64,000 nucleotides of DNA from Salinimicrobium soli. GTDB lineage: Bacteria; Bacteroidota; Bacteroidia; Flavobacteriales; Flavobacteriaceae. Below are positions 9,251 through 16,974 of this stretch, piece after piece (the stretch's first letter is position 1; every line of letters starts with the position of its first letter). The DNA is taken from positions 791,771 through 855,770 of the forward strand of contig NZ_JBLUWW010000003.1 of assembly GCF_048323655.1 (NCBI RefSeq), given 5' to 3'. Both the position numbers and the translations under genes were made by a program. The notes under the pieces were generated by a model that worked only from the letters and a program-made list of their open reading frames with translations, ran no database searches and had not been told where the DNA came from.

Positions 9251-9283
9251 AAAAAACCCGTTTGAGCTGCTCAAACGGGTTTT
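9251..9283 (-). terminator. Histidine attenuator (intrinsic terminator in the hisG leader)
   Basis: On the minus strand, CCCGTTTGAGC and GCTCAAACGGG (9257-9267 and 9269-9279) form a strong hairpin followed by a run of seven Ts. It lies between the leader peptide and hisG, so it would stop transcription before the structural genes when leader translation is not stalled. Confidence 0.9.
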
Positions 9284-9311
9284 AGAAATATGAGTTATAC
9301 ACATATCAATC

Positions 9312-9368
9312 TCACCTCGCAAGAGCGAATGAATGAGAATGATGATGATGTAATTGAGTTGCTTTCAT
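9312..9368 (-). CDS. hisL: his operon leader peptide (18 aa, His-rich)
   Basis: Short ORF MKATQLHHHHSHSFALAR followed by TGA, with five His codons in a six-codon stretch. It precedes a terminator hairpin and the his operon. This is the arrangement of ribosome-mediated attenuation: starvation for charged tRNA-His stalls the ribosome at the His codons and alters folding of the RNA behind it. A hairpin TCTCA...TGAGA with an inner CGC-TCTT-GCG covers codon 11 to the stop. I could not derive a clear antiterminator by eye. The gene is too short for ordinary gene callers. Confidence 0.88.
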   Translation of the reverse strand: MKATQLHHHHSHSFALAR

Positions 9369-9376
9369 TATAAAGG

Positions 9377-9384
9377 CGAAATTA
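9377..9384 (-). promoter_or_regulatory. Possible -7 element of the his operon promoter
   Basis: TAATTTCG on the minus strand, one mismatch to TAnnTTTG, nine bases before the leader ATG. No convincing TTG was found at -33. Confidence 0.35.
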
Positions 9385-9425
9385 AATAAATATTTCAATA
9401 TGAAAAGACTTTTCTGAATATTTAA

Positions 9426-10241
9426 TTACTGATTGCCTAAAATGATAGGCATACCACCTTCACCGCCACCTATAACCACTACTTTGGAATTCGGGGATTT
9501 GGCCAGTTCGAGTGTGGCCTGAATACCTTTTTCCTTCAGGACTTTATCTGTCAGGGAAGCTGCTAGGATCTCATTGGCGCGGGCTTTACCTTCAGCGTCA
9601 ATACGCTGCCGTTCGGCTTCCTGCTCTGCTTTGGTCAACCTGAATTCATATTCCAGAGATTCCTGTTCCTGACGAAGCTTTCGCTCGATCGCATCTTTAA
9701 TGGTCGAGGGAAGAGAAACATCTCTCACAAGAACTTCATTGATCTGCACATATTGGTTTTCCAACAATAATTTGGTCTCCTCAAAGATCTCCTGTTGGAT
9801 GGCTTCCCTTTTAGAAGAATAAAGCTGTTCCGGATTGTAACGTCCAACTACCGCACGGGCAGCAGATCTTACAGCAGGCTGCAATACTCGTTGTACATAG
9901 GCTTCTCCCCGGGTTTTGTGCAATAACCCCAGCTCTTCATAAGCAGGTTGGAACCAGACTGAAGCATCCAGCTGGATCTCTAATCCGTTGGAAGAAAGAA
10001 CCTGCATATCCTCATCAATTGACTGCTGGCGCACTTCGTAAACGAAAACCTTGTTCCATGGAGCTACAAAATGGAAACCTTCAGATAATGGAGGTTCATC
10101 TGTAACCACTCCTTCATCAAAGGTTTTATAAAGAACCCCGGCTTCCCCGGATCCTATGGTAATTGTAGATTTAGCGATGATAATAATTAAAATAATACCT
10201 AAAAATAAAATGGGTAAACCCACCTTTGGTAATCTGTCCAT
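9426..10241 (-). CDS. SPFH/prohibitin family membrane protein
   Basis: One N-terminal membrane segment (about residues 8-25) is followed by an SPFH/Band 7 domain (about 28-200) and a Glu/Lys/Arg-rich helical region (about 200-235), as in prohibitins and HflC-like proteins. Such proteins form large membrane-bound rings that organise membrane domains or proteases. No partner such as HflK or FtsH is adjacent. The C terminus is Gly-rich (VVVIGGGEGGMP). It follows the VWA-type gene by 19 bases, so the two may share a transcript. Family assignment is firm; the specific role is unknown. Confidence 0.88.
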   Translation of the reverse strand: MDRLPKVGLPILFLGIILIIIIAKSTITIGSGEAGVLYKTFDEGVVTDEPPLSEGFHFVAPWNKVFVYEVRQQSIDEDMQVLSSNGLEIQLDASVWFQPAYEELGLLHKTRGEAYVQRVLQPAVRSAARAVVGRYNPEQLYSSKREAIQQEIFEETKLLLENQYVQINEVLVRDVSLPSTIKDAIERKLRQEQESLEYEFRLTKAEQEAERQRIDAEGKARANEILAASLTDKVLKEKGIQATLELAKSPNSKVVVIGGGEGGMPIILGNQ

Positions 10242-10260
10242 ACGTGTTTGAATTTGTAAA

Positions 10261-12294
10261 TTAAATGTATCCGCGGTATTTCCTTAAGAACCATTCCAGG
10301 CTCAGCAAGAGAATTATTATCCCCAGCAGGTAATACCAGTCGATCAAAGATACGTTGTTTTGTCGGCTTTTCTGCACAGGAAGGTAAGAATTGGATGACA
10401 ATAGATCATTCCGTAGTTGATCTGCATCTTCAAGGAAATAAAGTTTCTGCTCTTTTTGAGTGGCGATCATTTGCAGCTCTTCCAGGTTTGCGCCGGTAAA
10501 TTGCTTTTCCATGTCAAATGAAAGGATCTCGAAAGAACCGGTTTTAGCTAGTCCTTCACCTTCTACATAGGCATTAAACTCATATTCTCCCGCAGGAAGG
10601 CTGGAGAGGTCAACGTCATAGTGCCGTTCTGCCAACCGGAAAGGAATTTGCCTTTTTTCGCCGGTCTCCTTGTTTGTGATTCGAAGCACCAGTTCTTTGC
10701 CTGGATCAAAAACATAATTCTTATCGAAGTATTCTGCCGAGATCAATGGTTCCTGCTCGCCATTGTAAAGCGGTTCATAAGAAACAGCAAAGCGTTGCCT
10801 CATTTGTTGGGCTGCCAGGAATTGTACAAGTTTTCCAAAATATTCATCAAAACTCTCAAAGGAGGAATCATCCTGATACACCTGACTCCGCCATTTCCAA
10901 ATCCCCGCACCGAACAAAAATGCCCTTTTTTGCTCCTTTTCTTCCAGTAAAGCCAAAAGCGGCAAACCGGTTTCCACTCCTTCCACTTTTTTATAAAATA
11001 GAACATCCGGATTGGATTCCATTTTTAGATCTCCGAAGTTGGAAACCAGTGGCGGAAATGCTGAAATATCAAATTCGGAAAGCTGATAGGTTCCAAAATT
11101 GTCATTTTTGACAGGAAAGACTTCTTCAGTTTGTCCCGTGATCTCATGCTCTACATCCTCCAACTGAGCATTAAGGAAGCGCCAGTCAGTATTTGGTCCG
11201 GAAATAAGCCAGTAGTTCTGAGACTTTTCCTGAAGTCGCTGAAAAAGATCCAAAAACTTTGAATTCGGTTGGTAAAGTATGAGGAGTTGGTAATCGGCGG
11301 GATCAAAGTTACCATCCTGGATCTGCTGCAGATGTACTTCCCTTTGCTGGTTTGATTCTATAGTTTTTTTAAGTGCTCCCAGGTCAGGATGCAGCACATC
11401 ATATACCACCGCAACCTTTGTACGTTCATCTATGACTTCCAGGGCAAATTTCCTGCTGTTATTCTGAACGTTCTTTTCTTCTGAAAGAGGTTCGATCTCT
11501 ACAGTATATACACGGGTGCCAATGGAAGTTGCCGGCAGATCAGTCTGTATGACGGCAGAATTTTCAGATTGACTAAAATTTACCTTTTTACTGAAAACAA
11601 CGGTGTTTCCAGACTTTATCCGCAGAATTGATTCGGCAGGCTCTTTACCTGAATACCTGAGAATAACCTCCACAGGAAAACGATTGTTCAAAAAAGCATA
11701 TTTATTGGCATTGATCCGGGTGACCGCCAGATCTTTAATTTTGGCAGTATCTCCTAAAACAACCGGAATTACCGGCTGCTCATATCCTGCAATTCCATAG
11801 GAGAATTCCTGCCCCACCGTTTGATTACCGTCGGTCATCAAAATTGTTGGTGCTCTTTGCCCCCTCTTCAAACTTTTCAGGTCTTTAAAAATGGTAGAAA
11901 TATTGGTCTGGTTTTCTCTGAAATCCGGAGCTTTTCCGGTACCGGTTTCCCTTCCGAAGGTATAAAGTTGAACATCAAACCTGTTGTTGATCTCTTTATC
12001 CTTCCGAAGTTTGTTTACGAAGTTCTTAACCCGGCTGGTATCTGAAAGTTCGGCAATTGAAGAGGAGTTATCTACGGCCAGGATCAATTCAGGTTTTTCA
12101 GTAAAATATTCTGTATTCCTGACCTTGGGATTGATAGCCAATAATAGAAGAGCAAAGATAGTAAGGCTACGTAAGGCAGCAAAAATGGCATTTTGAGATA
12201 GTTTTCCTTTTGGTTCATGGAAATACTGAAAAGTCCCTATGGCAATAGAGACAAATAGAGCAAGTATAATAAGGAGAACAGTAGATGTTGGCAT
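10261..12294 (-). CDS. VWA-like domain membrane protein
   Basis: 677 residues. Two N-terminal membrane segments (about 5-22 and 38-56) are followed by a von Willebrand A-like domain. AVDNSSS near residue 75 matches the DxSxS metal site and LMTDGN the later Asp strand. The middle part (around VYDVLHPDLGALKK) resembles an amidotransferase-type fold seen in related Bacteroidota proteins, then come beta-rich domains. A C-terminal membrane helix (about 650-668) ends in basic residues. The layout suggests a large periplasmic part anchored at both ends. The function is not known. It is just upstream of the SPFH gene. Confidence 0.75.
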   Translation of the reverse strand: MPTSTVLLIILALFVSIAIGTFQYFHEPKGKLSQNAIFAALRSLTIFALLLLAINPKVRNTEYFTEKPELILAVDNSSSIAELSDTSRVKNFVNKLRKDKEINNRFDVQLYTFGRETGTGKAPDFRENQTNISTIFKDLKSLKRGQRAPTILMTDGNQTVGQEFSYGIAGYEQPVIPVVLGDTAKIKDLAVTRINANKYAFLNNRFPVEVILRYSGKEPAESILRIKSGNTVVFSKKVNFSQSENSAVIQTDLPATSIGTRVYTVEIEPLSEEKNVQNNSRKFALEVIDERTKVAVVYDVLHPDLGALKKTIESNQQREVHLQQIQDGNFDPADYQLLILYQPNSKFLDLFQRLQEKSQNYWLISGPNTDWRFLNAQLEDVEHEITGQTEEVFPVKNDNFGTYQLSEFDISAFPPLVSNFGDLKMESNPDVLFYKKVEGVETGLPLLALLEEKEQKRAFLFGAGIWKWRSQVYQDDSSFESFDEYFGKLVQFLAAQQMRQRFAVSYEPLYNGEQEPLISAEYFDKNYVFDPGKELVLRITNKETGEKRQIPFRLAERHYDVDLSSLPAGEYEFNAYVEGEGLAKTGSFEILSFDMEKQFTGANLEELQMIATQKEQKLYFLEDADQLRNDLLSSNSYLPVQKSRQNNVSLIDWYYLLGIIILLLSLEWFLRKYRGYI

Positions 12295-12337
12295 CAGGAC
12301 TTGCAGAATTTCATTAAATATACAGAAAGGTGTCCTG

Positions 12338-12371
12338 AAAAAAAATTCCCGCTTTTGGTTAAAAGCGGGAA
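12338..12371 (-). terminator. Intrinsic terminator after fabG
   Basis: Minus strand TTCCCGCTTTT-AACC-AAAAGCGGGAA (12346-12371) followed by eight Ts. A perfect 11-bp stem. Confidence 0.93.
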
Positions 12372-12380
12372 CAAGATCTT

Positions 12381-13127
12381 TTAGGTGAGCATTCCGCCAT
12401 CAACATTGATGACCTGCCCGGTAATATATGCGCTGAGATCACTTCCCAGGAAGACACATGCGTTAGCGATATCTTCGGGAGTTCCTCCCCTTTTTAATGG
12501 AATTGCTTCTCTCCAGCCTTCCACAACTTTTTCATCAAGTTTTCCGGTCATTTCGGTTTCTATAAATCCAGGGGCGATCACGTTGGTACGAATATTACGT
12601 GATCCCAACTCAAGAGCCATTGATTTGGAGAAGCCGATCATCCCAGCTTTTGAAGCAGCATAGTTCGCCTGGCCGGCATTTCCTTTTACTCCCACCACAC
12701 TGCTCATATTGATGATACTTCCTTTGCGTTGCTTCAACATGGTACGCTGAACAGCCTTGGTCATGTTGAAAACAGATTTCAGGTTTACTTCAATGACCTT
12801 GTCGAAATCTTCTTCGCTCATTCGCATCAACAGGTTATCTTTTGTAATTCCGGCATTGTTCACCAGGATATCAATACTTCCGAAATCTTCCAGTACATTT
12901 TTCACCAGTTCTTCGGCTTCCTTGAAGTCAGCAGCATTTGATTTGTAACCTTTGGCCTTGATCCCCATTTCTTGAAGTTCCTTTTCAAGCTGGTTGGCTG
13001 CTTCTACAGAAGAGCTATACGTAAAAGCCACATTGGCTCCATGCTTAGCAAATACTTCGGCAATTCCTTTTCCAATACCTCTACTGGCACCGGTAACTAT
13101 GGCATTTTTTCCTTCTAAAAGTTTCAT
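12381..13127 (-). CDS. fabG: 3-oxoacyl-[acyl-carrier-protein] reductase
   Basis: Reduces 3-ketoacyl-ACP with NADPH in fatty acid elongation. Classical short-chain dehydrogenase of 248 aa. The cofactor motif is G13-ASRGIG; NNAG is present, and the catalytic set is S143, Y156 and K160 in MSSVVG...YAASK. I start at ATG 13127 (MKLLEGKNAIVTG). A TTG 11 codons upstream gives a non-family extension and lies close to the likely transcription start. It appears to be a single-gene unit with its own promoter and terminator. Confidence 0.93.
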   Translation of the reverse strand: MKLLEGKNAIVTGASRGIGKGIAEVFAKHGANVAFTYSSSVEAANQLEKELQEMGIKAKGYKSNAADFKEAEELVKNVLEDFGSIDILVNNAGITKDNLLMRMSEEDFDKVIEVNLKSVFNMTKAVQRTMLKQRKGSIINMSSVVGVKGNAGQANYAASKAGMIGFSKSMALELGSRNIRTNVIAPGFIETEMTGKLDEKVVEGWREAIPLKRGGTPEDIANACVFLGSDLSAYITGQVINVDGGMLT

Positions 13128-13167
13128 GTTTATTTTTCGGTTTTCGTGGTCAGTACTCAATTTGAAT

Positions 13168-13175
13168 CAAATATA
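13168..13175 (-). promoter_or_regulatory. -7 promoter element for fabG
   Basis: TATATTTG on the minus strand, a perfect TAnnTTTG, about 40 bases upstream of the fabG ATG. No clear TTG at -33. Confidence 0.5.
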
Positions 13176-13190
13176 GTAAAACGAGTTGTT

Positions 13191-13256
13191 TACCATAAAA
13201 AAACCTCCGGAAGTTCCTGATTTGTGGATCAGCAAACCACGGAGGTTCTTATGGTA
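13191..13256 (-). terminator. Terminator after sucD (long branched hairpin)
   Basis: Minus strand ACCATAAGAACCTCCG pairs with CGGAGGTTTTTTTATGGT across about 30 bases, with an inner CTGAT...ATCAG hairpin. The T-run lies inside the descending arm. Confidence 0.75.
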
Positions 13257-13268
13257 ACACGGGATAAA

Positions 13269-14141
13269 TTATCCCATAACTTCTTTTACTTTTTTACCGA
13301 TCTCGGCAGGAGAATCAACAACATTGATCCCACACTCCCTCATAATGGCTTTTTTAGCCTCGGCAGTATCTTCACTTCCTCCAACGATCGCACCGGCGTG
13401 ACCCATAGTACGTCCTTTTGGAGCAGTTTCTCCGGCGATGAATCCAACAACCGGCTTTTTGTTTCCGTTCTCTTTGATCCAACGGGCCGCATCAGCCTCA
13501 AGTTGTCCACCGATTTCTCCGATCATAACGATACATTTAGTTTCGTCATCGTTCATCAATAGTTCAACAGCTTCTTTGGTAGTGGTTCCAATAATTGGAT
13601 CTCCTCCAATACCAATAGCGGTGGTGATACCTAGACCTTCTTTTACAACCTGATCTGCTGCTTCATAAGTAAGGGTTCCAGATTTTGAAACGATCCCAAC
13701 ATTTCCTTTTTTGAAGACAAAGCCCGGCATAATACCAACCTTAGCTTCTTCGGGAGTGATAACTCCAGGACAGTTAGGTCCTACCAAACGGCAGTCTCTG
13801 TCTTTTATATAATCTGCAGCTTTGATCATATCGGCTACAGGAATACCTTCGGTAATAGTGATAATAACTTTGATGCCTGCATCAGCAGCTTCCATAATAG
13901 CATCGGCTGCAAATGCCGGTGGAACAAAAATAATGGAGACGTCTGCTCCGGTTTCTTTTACTGCTTCAGCAACAGTATTAAAAACAGGTTTTTCCAGGTG
14001 CTTTTGACCACCTTTTCCGGGAGTCACCCCACCTACAACGTTTGTTCCGTATTCTATCATTTGTCCGGCGTGAAAAGTACCTTCACTTCCGGTAAATCCT
14101 TGAACAATTATTTTTGAATCTTTATTGACTAAAACGCTCAT
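13269..14141 (-). CDS. sucD: Succinyl-CoA synthetase (succinate-CoA ligase), alpha subunit
   Basis: Alpha subunit of the TCA-cycle ligase that makes succinate and a nucleoside triphosphate from succinyl-CoA. 290 aa, the normal length. The CoA-binding Rossmann part has GFTGSEGTFH and VTPGKGG; the phosphohistidine is H248 in GRTMGHAGAI. The beta subunit gene sucC is not in the window, so the two are unlinked here, at least on this side. A TACTTTTG promoter element lies just upstream, so it may be transcribed apart from the NTF2-like gene before it. Confidence 0.97.
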   Translation of the reverse strand: MSVLVNKDSKIIVQGFTGSEGTFHAGQMIEYGTNVVGGVTPGKGGQKHLEKPVFNTVAEAVKETGADVSIIFVPPAFAADAIMEAADAGIKVIITITEGIPVADMIKAADYIKDRDCRLVGPNCPGVITPEEAKVGIMPGFVFKKGNVGIVSKSGTLTYEAADQVVKEGLGITTAIGIGGDPIIGTTTKEAVELLMNDDETKCIVMIGEIGGQLEADAARWIKENGNKKPVVGFIAGETAPKGRTMGHAGAIVGGSEDTAEAKKAIMRECGINVVDSPAEIGKKVKEVMG

Positions 14142-14166
14142 AGTTGATTATTGAATTTTTGAGTTA

Positions 14167-14174
14167 CAAAAGTA
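14167..14174 (-). promoter_or_regulatory. -7 promoter element for sucD
   Basis: TACTTTTG on the minus strand, perfect TAnnTTTG, about 26 bases before the sucD ATG. A TTT rather than TTG sits about 20 bases further upstream. Confidence 0.5.
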
Positions 14175-14205
14175 GGTTTTTACTAAAGAAACCTAAAGTG
14201 TTTTA

Positions 14206-14616
14206 TTAATTAGTTGGCAGGAAAGAATTGAGATTTTCAGGGCTGTCATCAGCCTGCTGACTTATTTGATGTCCTTTGTACATTTTACCATCTTTAATTT
14301 GCCAGATGGAGATGAAATGGGCCATGGGAAGTTCTTCTTCCGGATTTTCAATGGTGCGTACATAATACGTGAACCGGATGGTCACCATATCATTATCACT
14401 TAACAAGTGACTAACATCTGCACGCAGGGTATCAAAAGATCCCGAAAGATCTTTAGACATTTTTGCAATTTCCTGGAAGTTGAGCTTATGAAATCCTGCA
14501 CTGCTATTCCAGAACAATTGCACATCGGGGTGCAGGTATTTTTCTACAGATTCGGGATTTTTGTAAAAGTCAGAAGAATAGAATTTTTCTACGCAATCTT
14601 TCGGTTCTAAGCTCAT
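14206..14616 (-). CDS. NTF2-like (SnoaL-type) protein
   Basis: 136 residues with the NTF2/SnoaL cone-fold pattern: N-terminal helices (EKFYSSDFYKNPESVEKYLHPDVQLFWNS region) then alternating strands ending in FISIWQIKDGKMYKGHQISQQ. Such small domains may be enzymes, ligand binders or stress proteins; the sequence does not say which. It begins one base after the lpxD paralogue ends, so it is probably co-transcribed with it. Confidence 0.75.
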   Translation of the reverse strand: MSLEPKDCVEKFYSSDFYKNPESVEKYLHPDVQLFWNSSAGFHKLNFQEIAKMSKDLSGSFDTLRADVSHLLSDNDMVTIRFTYYVRTIENPEEELPMAHFISIWQIKDGKMYKGHQISQQADDSPENLNSFLPTN

Positions 14617-14617
14617 A

Positions 14618-15550
14618 TCAACTGTTTAATTTTTCCATCAATTTAGGCAATCGGCGCAAAAGAGCCAACTCTTTAAGCCATTCCCGGGATTCCATCGCCG
14701 GATTGCCCGAATATACAGTATTTTCTTTAGTTGATTTTGTAATTCCGGCCTGTCCCATCACAACAGTTCCTGTTCTGACCACTATACCACTACGGAAACC
14801 TGCCTGTCCCCAAATGGTCACTCCATCTTCGATTACCACACAACCTGCAATACCGGTTTGCGAAGCAATTAGACAATTTTCACCGATTATGGTATCGTGG
14901 CCCACCTGGATCAAATTGTCCAGCTTTGTGCCTTTTCCAATAGTGGTATCTCCTGAAACTCCTTTATCAATGGTGCAATTTGCTCCAATATCCACATTGT
15001 CCTTAATTACCACCCTTCCTCCGGAAATCAGTTTATCATAACCTTCCGGCCGCTTCTTATAGTAAAAGGCATCTCCTCCCAATACAGTACCTGCATGGAT
15101 GGTGACATTATCACCAATTACAGTATTGTCATAAAGACTTACATTGGCATGGATAAGACAGTTCTTCCCGATCTTGACATTATTACCAACAAACACGTTT
15201 GGCTGCAGCACTGTTCCTTCCCCTATTTCTGCGGAAGGAGCCACGGTAGCAGAAGCGCTTTCAAATGGTTTAAAGTATTTCGTCAGTTTATTGAAATCCC
15301 TAAACGGATCATCAGAAATAAGAAGCGCTTTTCCCTCGGGACATTCCACTTTCTTATTGATAAGAATTACAGTGGCCGCACTGTTCAATGCTTTGTCATA
15401 ATACTTGGGATGATCGACAAAAACAATATCACCCGGTGTTACAACATGGATCTCATTCATCCCGAGAACGGGAAAATCTTCATCTCCCACATATTCCGAA
15501 GAAATGATGGTGGCAATCTGCCCGAGCGTATATTTATGAGGAAATTTCAT
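14618..15550 (-). CDS. LpxD-type UDP-3-O-acyl-glucosamine N-acyltransferase paralogue
   Basis: 310 aa from ATG 15550. The N-terminal uridine-binding-like domain (about 1-95) precedes left-handed beta-helix hexapeptide repeats (IGEGTVLQPNVFVGNNVKIG...). The catalytic-type His is kept in QVGHDTIIGENC. It differs from the second copy at 18356-19384: LGGDAFYY replaces the usual GADGFGF. It may have another acyl chain or sugar substrate. A longer reading to 15586 would place the start inside the efp terminator hairpin, so the shorter start is preferred. Confidence 0.82.
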   Translation of the reverse strand: MKFPHKYTLGQIATIISSEYVGDEDFPVLGMNEIHVVTPGDIVFVDHPKYYDKALNSAATVILINKKVECPEGKALLISDDPFRDFNKLTKYFKPFESASATVAPSAEIGEGTVLQPNVFVGNNVKIGKNCLIHANVSLYDNTVIGDNVTIHAGTVLGGDAFYYKKRPEGYDKLISGGRVVIKDNVDIGANCTIDKGVSGDTTIGKGTKLDNLIQVGHDTIIGENCLIASQTGIAGCVVIEDGVTIWGQAGFRSGIVVRTGTVVMGQAGITKSTKENTVYSGNPAMESREWLKELALLRRLPKLMEKLNS

Positions 15551-15575
15551 AGAATTTATGGAACTATAGATATTG

Positions 15576-15603
15576 AAAAAAGGCATTTTTCAATGCCCTT
15601 TTT
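15576..15603 (-). terminator. Intrinsic terminator after efp
   Basis: Minus strand AAAAAGGGCATT-GAAA-AATGCCTTTTTT, stem GGCATT/AATGCC flanked by A and T tracts. It separates efp from the downstream lpxD paralogue. Confidence 0.75.
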
Positions 15604-15605
15604 CT

Positions 15606-16172
15606 CTATTCCTTTATTCTTTCTTTGTAAGTACCTTTTTCGGTTTCGATCTTGATCTTATCGCCTTCGTTAATGAACAGGGGAACATTCACTTCGGCTC
15701 CAGTCTCTACCGTCGCAGGTTTTGTAGCGTTAGTTGCGGTATTTCCCTTAACACCAGGTTCTGTATGAGTCACCTCCAGGATCACACTGGCAGGCATTTC
15801 AACAGAAAGCGGCATTTGATCTTCAGTGTTGATCAAGATGGTCACCACTTCACCTTCTTTTAAAAGTCCGGGAGCGTCCAAAGCATTTTCTGTAAGCCTG
15901 ATCTGAGTATAATCTTCAGTGTTCATAAAGTGGTAAAATTCACCATCATTATAAAGGAACTGGAATTTGTGGGTCTCAACCCTCACGTCTTCGATCTTGT
16001 GTCCTGCAGAAAAGGTGTTATCAATTACTTTTCCGGTAGTTACACTTTTCAGTTTGGTACGCACGAAAGCCGGTCCTTTACCCGGTTTTACGTGTAAAAA
16101 TTCAATGATCTTGTATATGTCATGGTTATAACGGATGCATAGACCATTTCTGATATCACTTGTACTTGCCAT
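15606..16172 (-). CDS. efp: Translation elongation factor P
   Basis: EF-P rescues ribosomes stalled on polyproline by entering the E site. 188 aa with KOW-like domain 1 and two OB domains. The tip residue in the loop KPGKGPAF is Lys32, the position modified in E. coli EF-P (K34 there). No EpmA or EpmB homologue is visible nearby. It sits 11 bases downstream of lpxA in the lipid A cluster, with a terminator directly after it. Confidence 0.96.
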   Translation of the reverse strand: MASTSDIRNGLCIRYNHDIYKIIEFLHVKPGKGPAFVRTKLKSVTTGKVIDNTFSAGHKIEDVRVETHKFQFLYNDGEFYHFMNTEDYTQIRLTENALDAPGLLKEGEVVTILINTEDQMPLSVEMPASVILEVTHTEPGVKGNTATNATKPATVETGAEVNVPLFINEGDKIKIETEKGTYKERIKE

Positions 16173-16183
16173 TTCTTTTATTG

Positions 16184-16969
16184 TTAATTTGAACTAAAGT
16201 ATCCTTTCATAATTCCGCGCTGGGAATTCTTGATAAATTCTAAAATATCATCTCTTTCGGGAGTCGCTTCCATTTCAGCTTCAATAATAGCGACTGCCTG
16301 TGAGTTGTTGTAATTCTTCTGATAAAGGATACGGTAAATATCCTGTATCTCACGGATCTTTTCCGTAGAGAAACCTCTTCTGCGTAGTCCTATTGAATTT
16401 ACTCCCACGTAAGAAAGTGGCTCACGACCTGCCTTTACGAAGGGGGGAACATCTTTTCGCACCAAAGAACCACCGGTTACGAAGGCATGGCTCCCAATGC
16501 TGCAGAATTGCTGAATTGCCGCCATACCAGCCAGTACCACGTGGTCACCCACATTGATGTGTCCGGCTAAAGTACTGTTATTCGAAAAGATACAGTTATC
16601 ACCCACCACACAATCATGTGCGATATGGCAATATGCCATGATCCAACAGTTCTTCCCGATCTTGGTCTTCATCCTGTCGGTAGTTCCACGGTTGATGGTT
16701 ACACACTCCCTAATGGTAGTATTATCTCCAATTTCTGTAGTGGTATCTTCGTCATTAAATTTCTTATCCTGCGGAATGGCTGATATGACTGCTCCCGGAA
16801 AAATATTACAATTCTTCCCGATGCGAGCCCCTTCCATTATAGTAACATTCGATCCTATCCAGGTGCCTTCTCCAATTACCACATTATTATGAATAGTGGT
16901 AAAAGGCTCAATAACTACGTTCTTCGCGATCTTGGCTCCGGGATGTACGTATGCTAAGGGTTGATTCAT
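16184..16969 (-). CDS. lpxA: Acyl-ACP--UDP-N-acetylglucosamine O-acyltransferase
   Basis: First step of lipid A synthesis: moves a 3-hydroxyacyl chain from ACP to UDP-GlcNAc. 261 aa, made of hexapeptide repeats forming a left-handed beta-helix (IGEGTWIGSNVTIMEGARIG). The catalytic His is in MAYCHIAHDCVVGDN, and the helical C-terminal part from about 190 is typical. It is five bases downstream of lpxC-fabZ, so the three lipid A steps are in one transcript. Confidence 0.96.
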   Translation of the reverse strand: MNQPLAYVHPGAKIAKNVVIEPFTTIHNNVVIGEGTWIGSNVTIMEGARIGKNCNIFPGAVISAIPQDKKFNDEDTTTEIGDNTTIRECVTINRGTTDRMKTKIGKNCWIMAYCHIAHDCVVGDNCIFSNNSTLAGHINVGDHVVLAGMAAIQQFCSIGSHAFVTGGSLVRKDVPPFVKAGREPLSYVGVNSIGLRRRGFSTEKIREIQDIYRILYQKNYNNSQAVAIIEAEMEATPERDDILEFIKNSQRGIMKGYFSSN

Positions 16970-16974
16970 GGTAT

